This document shows positions 18,097-27,444 of a DNA stretch of 57,824 bases, in pieces. The stretch's first letter is position 1, and every line of letters starts with the position of its first letter. Under the pieces are notes generated by a model that saw only the letters and a list, made by a program, of their open reading frames with translations, made no database searches and had not been told where the DNA came from. The position numbers were made by a program, and so were the translations under genes. This DNA comes from Nostoc sp. NMS4 (lineage in GTDB: Bacteria > Cyanobacteriota > Cyanobacteriia > Cyanobacteriales > Nostocaceae), in NCBI RefSeq assembly GCF_017115095.1, contig NZ_JABXKI010000301.1:1-57824 (forward strand). The letters are read 5' to 3'.

Positions 18097-18858
18097 ATGC
18101 AAATGCTTAGTGTCTTAAACGCCTTTAATTCTTTTCCCCTCGCCGAATTAGAAGTAGGACATCATTTCTACTGGCAGTTGGGCAATCTTAAAATTCATGG
18201 GCAAGTTTTTCTCACCTCATGGTTTGTGATTAGTATTCTAGTAGTGGCTTCAATCGCTGCTACTCGAAACGCACAAAGAATTCCCAAGGGCATCCAAAAT
18301 TTGATGGAATACGCCCTAGAATTTATTCGTGATTTGGCCAAAAACCAACTCGGTGAGAAAGAGTATCGCCCTTGGGTGCCATTTATTGGCACATTGTTCT
18401 TGTTTATTTTCGTATCGAACTGGTCAGGGGCGCTAATTCCCTGGAAGCTCATCAAGCTACCTTCGGGTGAATTGGCAGCTCCCACCAATGACATCAATAC
18501 GACTGTTGCATTGGCACTGCTAACTTCCTTGGCGTACTTTTACGCAGGTTTTAGCAAACGCGGTTTAGGCTACTTTAAGAAATATATAGAGCCAACACCG
18601 ATTTTGTTGCCGATCGCAATTCTTGAAGATTTCACCAAGCCCCTCTCCCTAAGCTTCCGGCTATTTGGTAATATTTTGGCGGATGAATTGGTAGTAGCGG
18701 TGTTGGTGCTGCTAGTTCCTCTATTTGTACCTCTCCCTGTAATGGCCTTGGGTTTATTTACCAGTGCCATTCAAGCCCTGGTTTTTGCCACCCTAGCCGG
18801 AGCATATATTCATGAGGCAATGGAGGGACATGGTGGAGAAGAACATGAGGAGCATTAA
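18097..18858 (+). CDS. atpB: ATP synthase F0 subunit a
   Basis: 253 residues, integral thylakoid/plasma-membrane subunit that forms the proton half-channels against the c-ring. Visible: [21 protein letters not shown] near the N-terminus, the conserved [20 protein letters not shown] region, and [20 protein letters not shown] with the essential Arg that faces the c-ring glutamate; then the last helices and a His/Glu-rich tail ([14 protein letters not shown]). Start could be ATG 18097 or ATG 18103 (MLSVLNAF). Sixty bp after atpI. Confidence 0.97.
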   Translation: MQMLSVLNAFNSFPLAELEVGHHFYWQLGNLKIHGQVFLTSWFVISILVVASIAATRNAQRIPKGIQNLMEYALEFIRDLAKNQLGEKEYRPWVPFIGTLFLFIFVSNWSGALIPWKLIKLPSGELAAPTNDINTTVALALLTSLAYFYAGFSKRGLGYFKKYIEPTPILLPIAILEDFTKPLSLSFRLFGNILADELVVAVLVLLVPLFVPLPVMALGLFTSAIQALVFATLAGAYIHEAMEGHGGEEHEEH

Positions 18859-18971
18859 ACTTCTCAGTTGATAGCACAGTCAAGAAGAGCATATTCGCTC
18901 AAAACATCGCAAAGCGCGATTTCAAAGAAGCGAGTGCAGCGTGAAAACCACGTTTCTAATCGTTAACGTAA

Positions 18972-19256
<285 letters not shown>

Positions 19257-19437
19257 TACCTGAAATTTTTGTGAGTGTGGAGACGTGAACCATCACGCCT
19301 CTACAATCGAAATGTTTTGGGTATCTTAATAGTTCTAATGTTCAGTTGACCCTTATTGGCTATGGGTCTCTAAAATATGAAAGGTTGGATGATGTTGCTA
19401 GCCACGAAAACTGCTACTCCAGCCAAAGAGGAGACAA

Positions 19438-19869
19438 ATGTTTGATTTCGATGCTACCTTGCCCTTCATGGCATTGCAATTCCTGCTACTAGCAGCTTTG
19501 TTGAATGCAATTTTCTATAAGCCACTGACCAAGGTACTAGACGATCGCGATAATTATATCCGAACGAATACCCTGGAAGCGCGGGAGAGCTTGGCTAAAG
19601 CCGAGCGTTTAGCCGCCGAGTATGAGCAGCAACTCGCAGACGCTCGCAGACAATCGCAAGCGACTGTAGAAGCAGCTCAACTGGAAGCTAAAAAAATTAC
19701 TGCTGAGAAAATTGCTGAGGCCCAAAAGGAAGCTCAGACTCAACGAGAACAAGCTGCTGTTGAAATAGAACAACAAAAGCAGGAAGCTTTTCGCACCTTA
19801 GAGCAACAAGTTGATGCTCTAAGTAGGCAGATTCTAGAAAAACTATTGGGGCCAACTCCAGTTAGATAA
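19438..19869 (+). CDS. atpG: ATP synthase F0 subunit b' (AtpG in cyanobacterial naming)
   Basis: 143 residues. One N-terminal membrane helix ([20 protein letters not shown]) then a long charged helix ([20 protein letters not shown] through [16 protein letters not shown]) that forms the peripheral stalk with subunit b. Photosynthetic organisms have b and b' instead of two b copies. The GAGGAGACAA ribosome-binding site at 19428-19437 fixes the start. An unusual tandem hairpin array fills the 216-bp gap to atpF. Confidence 0.95.
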   Translation: MFDFDATLPFMALQFLLLAALLNAIFYKPLTKVLDDRDNYIRTNTLEARESLAKAERLAAEYEQQLADARRQSQATVEAAQLEAKKITAEKIAEAQKEAQTQREQAAVEIEQQKQEAFRTLEQQVDALSRQILEKLLGPTPVR

Positions 19870-19951
19870 GCTAACTAGACTGGTTCTGTGAAAGCATACG
19901 CGCAACTGGTCTCTAGTCCAGAGCGCAAAATTTAAGTGTCAAGAAAGGCAC

Positions 19952-20053
19952 TTTTTCCCCATCTGGGGAAAGATACTTAATTTCCCTAGCGGGGAAAAGA
20001 TACTTAAATTTCCCTTCGGGGAAAAGATACTTAATTTCCTTCAGGGAAAATAC
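19952..20053 (+). repeat. Tandem array of four small hairpins in the atp operon
   Basis: Four units, each a TTTCC(C/CC) arm, a four-base loop and a GGGGAAAA-type arm, joined by AGATACTTAA spacers. Loops differ (ATCT, TAGC, TTCG, TTCA) while stems and spacers are kept, the last unit being degenerate. It lies in the leader of atpF. Pattern seen directly; a role in mRNA processing or dosage is inference. Confidence 0.85.
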
Positions 20054-20085
20054 AACGTATTAGCAAGCGAGCAGCGCACTTGTAA

Positions 20086-20658
20086 ATGGGTATCATGGGG
20101 ACATTCTTATTACTTGCCGCAGAAGCGAACGCTGTTCACTCTGAATTGGCAGAAGGCGCAGCAGAAGGTGGTTTCGGTCTAAACTTAGACATTTTTGAAA
20201 CCAATCTGATTAATCTAGCGATTCTGATTGGCATACTATTCTACTTCGGACGTAAGGTTTTAAGCAATATCCTGAACGAGCGACAATCCAATATTGCCAC
20301 TGCAATTCAGGAAGCAGAAGGGCGCTTAAAAGAGGCAAAGACTGCCCTTTCCCAAGCGCAAGAGCAATTAAAGCAATCTCAGGCAGAGGCAGAACGCATC
20401 CGCCAATCTGCTACAGAAAACGCCCAAAAGACGAAAGAAGCCTTGTTAGCGAAGGCAGTGCAAGACGTAGAACGCTTGAAACAAACAGCAGCAGCAGATT
20501 TAAACACCGAAACCGATCGAGCGATCGCTCAACTGCGGCAACGAGTTGCTACACTAGCATTGCAAAAAGTCGAATCACAACTTAAAGGCGGGATTGCCGA
20601 CGATGCTCAACAAAGTTTAATTGACCGCAGCATCGCACAACTGGGAGGCAATGTATGA
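20086..20658 (+). CDS. atpF: ATP synthase F0 subunit b
   Basis: 190 residues. An N-terminal segment ([16 protein letters not shown]) then [20 protein letters not shown], the membrane anchor, followed by a long alpha-helical stalk rich in Glu, Gln and Lys ([20 protein letters not shown] onward). It forms the b/b' heterodimer that holds the F1 head still. The start could be ATG 20086 or ATG 20095. Its end overlaps atpH by 4 bp (ATGA), giving coupled translation. Confidence 0.96.
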   Translation: MGIMGTFLLLAAEANAVHSELAEGAAEGGFGLNLDIFETNLINLAILIGILFYFGRKVLSNILNERQSNIATAIQEAEGRLKEAKTALSQAQEQLKQSQAEAERIRQSATENAQKTKEALLAKAVQDVERLKQTAAADLNTETDRAIAQLRQRVATLALQKVESQLKGGIADDAQQSLIDRSIAQLGGNV

Positions 20659-21209
20659 CAAGTCAGGTAGCGGCAGCCGAGGTTGCCCAACCTTACGCAC
20701 AGGCACTTTTGTCAATAGCGCAATCGAAAAACTTGACAGAAGAATTCGGGGAAGATGCGCGGACTTTCCTGGGACTACTCAGGGCAGACAAACAGCTACA
20801 CAACTTCTTCAGCAACCCGTTTATTCAGGCTGAGAACAAAAAATCTCTGATCAAACAAATACTCGGTGAAGGCGCTAACCCCTACTTACGCAATTTTTTG
20901 CTGATCCTGGTAGATAAACGGCGCATCGCATTCTTGGAATCAATTTTTCAACAATATCTGGCGCTGTTGCGGCAGCTGAATCAAACCGTATTAGCGGAAG
21001 TAATTTCAGCCGTTCCCCTCACAGAAGCTCAACAGCAAGCAATCATCCAAAAGGTCATTGCCATCTCAAATGCTCGCCAGGTAGAACTAGAAACCAGGGT
21101 AGACAGCGAGTTAATTGGTGGTGTGATTATTAAAGTAGGTTCACAAGTAATTGACGCTAGTATCCGGGGTCAATTGCGCCGCCTTTCATTGCGCTTAACT
21201 AATAGTTAG
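20655..21209 (+). CDS. atpH: ATP synthase F1 subunit delta
   Basis: 184 residues, normal length. It caps the alpha3-beta3 head and joins it to the b/b' stalk. An N-terminal helical domain ([37 protein letters not shown]) is followed by the C-terminal segment with [20 protein letters not shown], the OSCP/delta signature. Starts inside the atpF stop codon (ATGA overlap), with GGGAGGCAAT as ribosome-binding site. Confidence 0.97.
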   Translation: MTSQVAAAEVAQPYAQALLSIAQSKNLTEEFGEDARTFLGLLRADKQLHNFFSNPFIQAENKKSLIKQILGEGANPYLRNFLLILVDKRRIAFLESIFQQYLALLRQLNQTVLAEVISAVPLTEAQQQAIIQKVIAISNARQVELETRVDSELIGGVIIKVGSQVIDASIRGQLRRLSLRLTNS

Positions 21210-21218
21210 GAGTTAGGA

Positions 21219-21245
21219 GAGACGCGATTAATCGCGTCTGTACAA
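21219..21245. repeat. Dispersed GACGCGATTAATCGCGTC palindrome, copy 1
   Basis: A perfect 18-bp palindrome within GA-GACGCGATTAATCGCGTC-TGTACAA, flanked by TTAGGAGTTA repeats. Close copies at 42608-42634 and 48461-48487, all intergenic. Confidence 0.85.
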
Positions 21246-21301
21246 TAGTTAGGAGTTAAGTAAATACTAATTTATTTTGACTTTTAACCTTTGCTTTTTT
21301 A

Positions 21302-21325
21302 ACTCAGCACTCAGCACTCAGCACT
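21302..21325 (+). repeat. Heptamer array (ACTCAGC)3 upstream of atpA
   Basis: Three perfect 7-bp units just before atpA. The complementary array (GAGTGCT)4 lies just after atpA at 22882-22909, so the two flank the gene in opposite orientation. Confidence 0.9.
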
Positions 21326-21358
21326 GAATTCAGTCTCGAAAGCAAAAAAGATAGACAC

Positions 21359-22879
21359 ATGAGCATATCAATTAGACCTGACGAAATTAGCAGCATTATC
21401 CAACAACAAATCGAGCAATACGATCAAGAGGTCAAAGTTGCTAACGTTGGTACTGTTCTCCAAGTTGGTGATGGTATTGCCCGGATTTATGGTCTGGAAA
21501 AGGCTATGTCTGGGGAACTTTTGGAATTTGAAGATGGCACAATTGGCATCGCCCAGAACTTAGAAGAAGACAACGTGGGCGCGGTGTTGATGGGTGAAGG
21601 GCTGGAAATTCAAGAAGGTAGTTCTGTAACTGCTACTGGTAGAATTGCTCAGATTCCAGTAGGAGAAGCCTTAATTGGAAGAGTTGTAGACGCTTTGGGT
21701 CGTCCTATCGATGGTAAGGGAGACATCAAGTCTTCAGAAAGTCGTTTAATTGAATCTCCAGCACCCGGTATCATTGCCCGTCGGTCTGTACACGAACCCA
21801 TGCAAACGGGTATCACAGCTATTGACTCAATGATTCCCATCGGTCGTGGTCAACGGGAATTGATTATTGGCGATCGCCAAACCGGTAAAACTGCGATCGC
21901 CATCGACACCATCATTAACCAAAAGGAAGAAGATGTAGTTTGTGTCTACGTTGCGATCGGTCAAAAGGCTTCCACAGTTGCTAACGTCGTGCAAACATTG
22001 CAAGAAAAAGGCGCGATGGATTACACCATCGTCGTCGCCGCTAGCGCCAGTGAACCTGCAACTCTACAATACCTAGCTCCCTACACAGGCGCAACTATTG
22101 CTGAGTACTTCATGTACAAAGGCAAAGCTACCCTGGTAATTTATGATGACCTTTCCAAGCAAGCCCAAGCTTATCGCCAAATGTCCCTACTGCTGCGTCG
22201 TCCACCAGGACGCGAAGCTTACCCCGGAGATGTATTCTACATTCACTCCCGCTTGTTAGAAAGAGCCGCGAAGCTGAGTGACGAATTAGGTAAAGGCAGT
22301 ATGACCGCCCTACCAATTATCGAAACCCAAGCTGGTGACGTTTCAGCATACATCCCCACCAACGTAATTTCCATTACCGATGGTCAGATATTCCTATCTT
22401 CTGACTTGTTTAACGCTGGTATCCGTCCGGCTGTAAACCCCGGTATTTCCGTATCCCGCGTGGGTTCTGCCGCCCAAACCAAGGCAATGAAAAAAGTTGC
22501 CGGTAAGATTAAATTGGAATTAGCCCAATTTGACGACCTGCAAGCCTTCGCTCAATTTGCTTCTGACTTAGATAAAGCCACTCAAGACCAGTTGGCACGG
22601 GGTCAACGGTTGCGCGAACTCCTCAAGCAGCCACAAAATTCGCCACTCTCAGTATACGAGCAAGTAGCAATTTTGTATGCTGGGATTAATGGCTACTTAG
22701 ATGATGTACCTGTAAATCAAGTAACCAACTTCACCTCTGGTCTACGTGAGTACTTAAAGACTGGTAAAACCCAGTATGCCCAAGGAGTACAAGCATCTAA
22801 AGCATTAGGTGACGCAGAAGAAGCTGCTTTGAAGGAAGCACTTACTGAATACAAGAAGACCTTCAAAGCGACAGCTTAA
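21359..22879 (+). CDS. atpA: ATP synthase F1 subunit alpha
   Basis: 506 residues. The non-catalytic nucleotide-binding subunit of F1. Visible: the P-loop [28 protein letters not shown], the alpha signature [17 protein letters not shown], and [14 protein letters not shown] at the N-terminus that contacts delta. Start ATG 21359. It is flanked by 149-bp and 168-bp gaps full of short repeats, wider than usual inside an atp operon. The beta and epsilon genes are not here, as expected in cyanobacteria, where they form a second operon. Confidence 0.98.
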   Translation: MSISIRPDEISSIIQQQIEQYDQEVKVANVGTVLQVGDGIARIYGLEKAMSGELLEFEDGTIGIAQNLEEDNVGAVLMGEGLEIQEGSSVTATGRIAQIPVGEALIGRVVDALGRPIDGKGDIKSSESRLIESPAPGIIARRSVHEPMQTGITAIDSMIPIGRGQRELIIGDRQTGKTAIAIDTIINQKEEDVVCVYVAIGQKASTVANVVQTLQEKGAMDYTIVVAASASEPATLQYLAPYTGATIAEYFMYKGKATLVIYDDLSKQAQAYRQMSLLLRRPPGREAYPGDVFYIHSRLLERAAKLSDELGKGSMTALPIIETQAGDVSAYIPTNVISITDGQIFLSSDLFNAGIRPAVNPGISVSRVGSAAQTKAMKKVAGKIKLELAQFDDLQAFAQFASDLDKATQDQLARGQRLRELLKQPQNSPLSVYEQVAILYAGINGYLDDVPVNQVTNFTSGLREYLKTGKTQYAQGVQASKALGDAEEAALKEALTEYKKTFKATA

Positions 22880-22881
22880 TA

Positions 22882-22909
22882 GAGTGCTGAGTGCTGAGTG
22901 CTGAGTGCT
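22882..22909 (+). repeat. Heptamer array (GAGTGCT)4 downstream of atpA
   Basis: Four perfect 7-bp units followed by a partial fifth; inverse complement of the array at 21302-21325. Further CAGGACTCAGAACT repeats follow at 23014-23040, just before the gamma-subunit gene. Confidence 0.9.
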
Positions 22910-23047
22910 GAGTGAGAAGAGGAGTCAAGAGTGAAGATACATGAGCATGATGCTTACAAGTTCTCACATTTCCAATTCCTATGAAGCTTGGCATTCAGCA
23001 CTTTCTACCACTCAGGACTCAGAACTCAGGACTCAGAACTTAAAGTT

Positions 23048-23995
23048 ATGGCCAATTTAAAAGCAATACGCGATCGCATTCAGTCGGTCAAAAACACCAA
23101 AAAAATCACAGAAGCCATGCGTCTCGTAGCTGCGGCTAGAGTGCGGCGGGCGCAAGAACAAGTGCTAGCAACTCGTCCCTTTGCCGATCGCTTGGCACAA
23201 GTATTATATGGTTTGCAAAGCCGTCTGCGCTTTGAAGAAGCAAACCTACCACTACTGAAAAAACGCCAAGTTAAGTCAGTTGGGTTGTTGGTTATTTCAG
23301 GCGATCGCGGTCTATGCGGCGGCTACAATAATAACGTCATCCGTCGTGCAGAAAACCGTGCCAAAGAAATCAAGGCAGAAGGTTTAGACTATCAATTTGT
23401 ACTCGTCGGACGCAAAGCTACGCAGTACTTTCAACGCCGCAATCAGCCCATTGATGCCACCTATACCGGTTTAGAGCAAATTCCCACCGCCGCAGAAGCC
23501 AATCAGATTGCCGACCAACTACTTTCCTTGTTCCTTTCCGAAGAAGTTGACCGCATCGAATTAATCTATACCAGATTCCTTTCCTTGGTTAGCTCCCGTC
23601 CTGTAATCCAAACCTTACTGCCACTCGATCCACAAGGTCTAGAAGTCGGTGATGATGAAATCTTCCGCTTGACAACCCGTGGTGGTAAATTTGAAGTCGA
23701 ACGGGAGAAAGTGACTAAGGAAGTCCGCCCATTGGCTCCTGACATGATTTTCGAGCAAGATCCCGTGCAGATTCTCGATTCTCTATTGCCCCTGTATCTG
23801 AGTAACCAGTTATTGCGGGCGCTGCAAGAATCGGCAGCTAGTGAACTAGCAGCGCGGATGACAGCCATGAGTAATGCCAGTGAAAATGCCGGTGAACTAA
23901 TTAACACCCTCACCCTGTCTTACAACAAAGCGCGACAAGCTGCAATTACCCAAGAACTACTTGAGGTTGTAGGCGGTGCTGAAGCACTAACTTAG
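23048..23995 (+). CDS. atpC: ATP synthase F1 subunit gamma (AtpC in cyanobacterial naming)
   Basis: 315 residues from ATG 23048 ([20 protein letters not shown]), the conserved start of gamma; the frame is open to 22988 but that part is repeat DNA. Gamma is the rotating shaft inside alpha3-beta3. The N- and C-terminal helices ([38 protein letters not shown]) form the coiled coil. [18 protein letters not shown] is the conserved Rossmann-like segment. The extra photosynthetic insertion is present around [20 protein letters not shown], without the chloroplast regulatory Cys pair, as usual in cyanobacteria. Last gene of the operon, followed by a terminator. Confidence 0.97.
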   Translation: MANLKAIRDRIQSVKNTKKITEAMRLVAAARVRRAQEQVLATRPFADRLAQVLYGLQSRLRFEEANLPLLKKRQVKSVGLLVISGDRGLCGGYNNNVIRRAENRAKEIKAEGLDYQFVLVGRKATQYFQRRNQPIDATYTGLEQIPTAAEANQIADQLLSLFLSEEVDRIELIYTRFLSLVSSRPVIQTLLPLDPQGLEVGDDEIFRLTTRGGKFEVEREKVTKEVRPLAPDMIFEQDPVQILDSLLPLYLSNQLLRALQESAASELAARMTAMSNASENAGELINTLTLSYNKARQAAITQELLEVVGGAEALT

Positions 23996-24017
23996 AATTC
24001 AATTGGTAATTATTACT

Positions 24018-24068
24018 AATAGCTAATTGCTGGTAACTTTAAAACTAGCGATTAGCTATTTTTGGTTT
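24018..24068 (+). terminator. Hairpin terminator after the atp operon
   Basis: Arms AATAGCTAAT (24018-24027) and ATTAGCTATT (24051-24060), 23-base loop, then TTTGGTTTTG. Located 23 bp after the gamma-subunit stop. Confidence 0.7.
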
Positions 24069-24168
24069 TGAGCGATCGCTATTCCTGAAACTGTAGCAGC
24101 TTCTAGTATAATAGTAGATTGGTAAAGCGATCGCTCTCGAAAGCAGCTTTACTGAGCAAAGTTCGGTG

Positions 24169-24435
24169 TCAATCAGAATAGTGGTATCGACAAGCAATAA
24201 TTGTTAAATACTCATCATCCACCGCATAAACTAACCGATTCGTATCATCAATTCGCCGCGACCAAAAGCCGACTAGGTTTTCCCTCAGCGCTTCTGGCTT
24301 TCCGATTCCCTCAAACGGTAGTCGGATTGTTGCCTCAATGAGCTTGTTAATTCGTTTTAACGTTTTCTTATCTTGCCCTTGCCAATATAAATAATCATTC
24401 CAAGCCTCATCCGTCCATGCTAGCTTTCTAGTCAT
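24169..24435 (-). CDS. yoeB: YoeB-family toxin (ribosome-dependent mRNA endonuclease)
   Basis: 88 residues from ATG 24435 (MTRKLAWTDEAWNDYLYWQG), the typical YoeB start. YoeB cuts mRNA in the ribosomal A site. Its catalytic set is kept: E48 (GKPEALR), R67 (DTNRLVYAV) and the terminal H85-Y86 (CRYHYSD). FEGIGKPEALRENLVGFWSR is the family signature. It follows the antitoxin gene with an 8-bp overlap, the usual yefM-yoeB order. A longer open frame upstream (to 24504) is only the yefM gene in another frame. Confidence 0.93.
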   Translation of the reverse strand: MTRKLAWTDEAWNDYLYWQGQDKKTLKRINKLIEATIRLPFEGIGKPEALRENLVGFWSRRIDDTNRLVYAVDDEYLTIIACRYHYSD

Positions 24436-24682
24436 CCAACAAATTGCGCTCCACCACTTTTCCCTGCTTGAACTGAGCAATAGAACGCTCCAAATGGGTG
24501 GCATTAGCGGGAGACTTAAGTAAATGCACAGTCTCTAGCAAACTATCAAATAACTCTAGCGACATCACTACGGCATCCTCCGCATCCCGTCTGGTGATGA
24601 TGGTATAGTCGGCATCTTCCACCACTCGGTCTAAAACAGCCTTGAGGTTATTTCTCGCTTCGCTAAAAGACACAACTTTCAT
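24428..24682 (-). CDS. yefM: YefM/Phd-family antitoxin
   Basis: 84 residues: the Phd/YefM N-terminal dimerisation and DNA-binding domain (VSFSEARNNLKAVLDRVVED, then YTIITRRDAEDAVVMSLELF) and a C-terminal tail that wraps the toxin. It neutralises YoeB and normally represses the operon. The AT-rich DNA upstream (24683-24730) contains TTGTAC-ATTGTAC repeats (TGTACTG/TTGTACAAG), a plausible operator of the TGTACA type known for YefM; that is inference. Confidence 0.93.
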   Translation of the reverse strand: MKVVSFSEARNNLKAVLDRVVEDADYTIITRRDAEDAVVMSLELFDSLLETVHLLKSPANATHLERSIAQFKQGKVVERNLLDD

Positions 24683-24776
24683 TTACTTGATTCTTGTACT
24701 GTTTATTGTACAAGTATAGCGATTCAAAATATATTCAGCGATCGCAAGCAACTACAAAATCAATATCTAATCGCCC

Positions 24777-25352
24777 CTAACTTCGTGACACAAAAAGACG
24801 TGCTACTTCACAGGCAAAGTTAGGCAGCAATGGTGATGTCATCACATCATCTACTAGTAATGTTGTAACCAGTTTTAACTGAGCATTATCCCGTCGATAG
24901 ATTTCAATTCTTTGAGCGATGCGATCGACAATCCAATACTCCTTGACTCCCTGAACCGAATACAATTTCAATTTAGCTAATCGATCGCGGTCAACATTTG
25001 CTTTTCCTTTTGACAGCACTTCCACTACCAGTTCCGGCGCTCCGTGAAAATGCCCCGCTTCATCTTGAATTTCAGCCAACCGTTCATAACTTACCCACAC
25101 CACATCGGGAGCTACATTATCAGAGTCTGAAAAAATCAGTCCTGGCATAATGGAGGGTTCTCCCAAACCACTATCTATAGACCAAGTATTTAGCACTGAA
25201 AAGATACATCCAATTACGTGCTGATGTTTATGGTGGGGCGATCGCGTCATAAACAATTCTCCATCGATAATCTCATAACGAATCAATTCGTTATCGGGTA
25301 ATGCTGCAACATCTTGAATTGTCCAGCGAACTCTGCTTGTAGTCTGACTCAT
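24777..25352 (-). CDS. Uma2-family (DUF820) restriction-endonuclease-fold protein
   Basis: 191 residues from ATG 25352 (MSQTTSRVRWTIQDVAALPD). The family, greatly expanded in cyanobacteria, has a PD-(D/E)xK fold: here YEIIDGELF, VAPDVVWV, PELVVEVLSKGKANVDR (the E-x-lys part) and LYSVQGVKEYWIVDRIAQRI. Role is not established in most cases; some are linked to mobile DNA. Start chosen at 25352 because the open region to 25406 runs into the putative ssrA promoter of the opposite strand. Next to the YefM/YoeB module, but separated by 94 bp. Confidence 0.85.
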   Translation of the reverse strand: MSQTTSRVRWTIQDVAALPDNELIRYEIIDGELFMTRSPHHKHQHVIGCIFSVLNTWSIDSGLGEPSIMPGLIFSDSDNVAPDVVWVSYERLAEIQDEAGHFHGAPELVVEVLSKGKANVDRDRLAKLKLYSVQGVKEYWIVDRIAQRIEIYRRDNAQLKLVTTLLVDDVMTSPLLPNFACEVARLFVSRS

Positions 25353-25399
25353 GACACTTAAGCCTAAGTAATAAGAGTTTAATATTTCTTTGTCATCCT

Positions 25400-25430
25400 G
25401 TGACACATATCCCTAACAGCAAACTATAAT
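25400..25430 (+). promoter_or_regulatory. Likely promoter of ssrA
   Basis: A perfect -10 TATAAT at 25425-25430 lies 16 bp before the mature tmRNA 5' end, with GTGACA at 25400-25405 as a loose -35 (19-bp spacing). No experimental support. Confidence 0.5.
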
Positions 25431-25445
25431 ATATATATAGCGCAT

Positions 25446-25833
25446 GGGTCCGTCACGGTTTCGACAGGTTGGCGAACGCTGCTCTGTGATTCAGGTCGAG
25501 AGTGAGTCTCCTCTCGGAAATCAAAGGCTCAAACAAAAAGTAAATGCGAATAACATCGTTAGCTTTGCTCGTAAGGATGCTCTAGTAGCAGCCTAAAACA
25601 CCTCTTACAGGTTCGAGCGTCTTTAGTTTGACTCCGTTAAGGACTGAAGACCAAACCCCAACGGATGCTCTAGCAAGCGTTCTCTGGTTGGCTTGCTGGC
25701 TAAGATCAAATCAGAGCATCCTACGTTCGGGATAATGAACGATTCCCGCCTTGAGGGTCAGAAAGGCTAAACCTGTGAATGAGCGGGGGGTCAATACCCA
25801 ATTTGGACAGCAGTTCGACTCTGCTCGGATCCA
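25446..25833 (+). ncRNA. ssrA: tmRNA (ssrA)
   Basis: About 388 nt one-piece tmRNA that frees stalled ribosomes and tags the unfinished protein. The acceptor stem pairs GGGTCCG (25446-25452) with CGGATCC (25826-25832), followed by the discriminator A; CCA is not encoded (CTA follows). The 3' T arm is CAGTTCGACTCTGC. The tag frame reads ANNIVSFARKDALVAA then TAA (about 25549-25599), matching the cyanobacterial tag type ending ALVAA. Pseudoknot-like helices follow (e.g. GATGCTCTAGCAAGC, CAGAGCATC). A hairpin terminator lies 15 bp downstream. Confidence 0.97.
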
Positions 25834-25848
25834 CTAAAAATAGCTAAC

Positions 25849-25889
25849 AAGTCCACTTGACACTCTGATGTGTAAGTGGACTTTGTTTT
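25849..25889 (+). terminator. Rho-independent terminator of ssrA
   Basis: Perfect 10-bp arms AAGTCCACTT (25849-25858) and AAGTGGACTT (25874-25883) followed by TGTTTTAT. Confidence 0.9.
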
Positions 25890-25968
25890 ATAGAAAACTG
25901 CCATCATACAGCAGAATTTAGAATTTATATCATTCGCAAGTATGTCAACCAGGTGTTCTTAATACCTT

Positions 25969-26430
25969 TCAGCTAATTATCTGCTGTTCCTGGGTTTGTG
26001 TGCGTGTGCTTCCCAAACTCCTTTCCCTTTTTTTCAGTACCCGTCGTAGTCTATCTGCACTCAAGTTAACTTGACGCTCAGATGCCAGTTTTTTTGCTAA
26101 TTGTTTAGAGTTATAAGTTTCTGACTCTTGAGCTAAACAATTTTCGAGATAAACCAAATCTGATTCCGAATATCGGCGTTTTCCTCCTCGACCTGGAGCA
26201 TCCCATAAACCTGCTAAACCCATCTTTTCCCAGCGATGAAGGGTTTGACGGATTGTTGAAATCGCCCAGTTCAAACCTTTTGCAATTTGCTCATTTTTTA
26301 AGCCGCGAGCATTCAGTAGTAAAACTTGAGCGCGATCCTTGGTACGTTGAGGAACATTTTTGGCTTTTCTCAACTCTTCTAAAGTCAGCTTTTCTTGTTC
26401 TGTTAGAAAGACTTTTAATCGGCATCCCAT
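25969..26430 (-). pseudogene. IS630-family transposase, N-terminal remnant
   Basis: About 153 residues from ATG 26430 (MGCRLKVFLTEQEKLTLEEL). It has the IS630 N-terminal helix-turn-helix pair: RTKDRAQVLLLNARGLKNEQ, then STIRQTLHRWEKMGLAGLWD, PGRGGKRRYSESDL and the second HTH ending RLRRVLKKRERS. The DDE catalytic half is missing; the protein ends abruptly at QQIIS. Reading the last bases in the +1 frame also stops quickly, so this is not simply an ORFA awaiting frameshift. The 3' part must have been lost by deletion. The remnant lies 135 bp after the tmRNA 3' end. Whether the stub still binds DNA is unknown. Confidence 0.8.
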
Positions 26431-26451
26431 AAACAATAACCCTTTACACAA

Positions 26452-27444
26452 TCAATTTTTGTCATTTTTTGGATCTATTTACGCCTGTATTGCTACGTGA
26501 TAAGTATTGGCTTGAGAATACTATCAAAGGTTGCAATTTTTCATCAACAATGGATTTTTATAAAAAGTTAGGCAGATCGGAGATGACACCATTAACCTAT
26601 ATAGGCAAATTTATTCTGTAGCCGGAAGCTGTAGCTTATAACTATGACAAGAAAAATTTGTTGGCGTTATCTTGATTAATGCCTAAAGTCGATAATAAAG
26701 GACTGTATCATTAAATTCCTGAGATTATTCCTATGCTTACGGAGGTTTATCGAAACTTTAAAAATTATTTTTATGCTAGTTTCCATTGAGATGAGCAAAA
26801 AAATATATACAAGCCTAGTTTCTTTTCATTAAACTAGTCTCTGGAAAGTTGCCTTGATTAATCTCCAAAAAAATATCTGTTTTCTCAACTTTACATAAAG
26901 TTTATATTCTACATCACCATGTTTTTGTTTTAATCAAAAACATATTCAATACCCTTGGATAAACCAATATTAACAGCTTATGTGATGCTTATTAAAAACC
27001 TAAGAAAGTTTGTCCTACTTTTCCTACTTTTCCTACCTTTCCCACCTTTCTAATTAAGGGAGTATGCCGAAAAAGTAAATTTGTCTACTTCACATATCAA
27101 TATGTACTCTGACAGCATCAAGTATTACAAGTAATTTAGGGTTAGTAGATCAACCAACAATACAATATTGTTTAGATTATGCTTTTCTGGTTAAAAAATA
27201 TAATTGGTATGATATTTTTGAATTAGAATCAAACTAGATAAATAGCCAAATTAAATACTCAGTAAGCCTTAAGAATCAATTAATATTTAGGATATTTTTT
27301 GAGTCATGTTTTTGGCTAAAAAACAGCAATAATTGATACAAGTTAAATTTCTCAAAAACTGATATTCATTACAACTTCAACATTAAATAATAGAGACAAT
27401 GGGGGCAGAAGAAAAACCTGTTAATTTGCGCTCGGAGACGAATA
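26452..27444. other. Long AT-rich region upstream of the flavodiiron pair
   Basis: Almost 1 kb without a gene I can support. It is AT-rich, with a four-unit 9-bp array (CCTACTTTT, CCTACTTTT, CCTACCTTT, CCCACCTTT) at 27014-27049. The length suggests a regulated promoter for flv3-flv1. I looked for an NtcA site (GTA-N8-TAC) and saw none. Confidence 0.5.
27014..27049 (+). repeat. 9-bp pyrimidine tandem repeat
   Basis: Four units of CC(T/C)AC(T/C)TTT, the last two diverged by one or two bases, about 400 bp before the flavodiiron start. Confidence 0.85.

Noticed and set aside
25600..25833. Possible tRNA (TTCGA arm)
   Set aside because: It is the T arm and 3' acceptor of the tmRNA.
26700..27444. 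NtcA-type promoter for the flavodiiron pair
   Set aside because: I could not find GTA-N8-TAC at a sensible distance; nothing better than chance.
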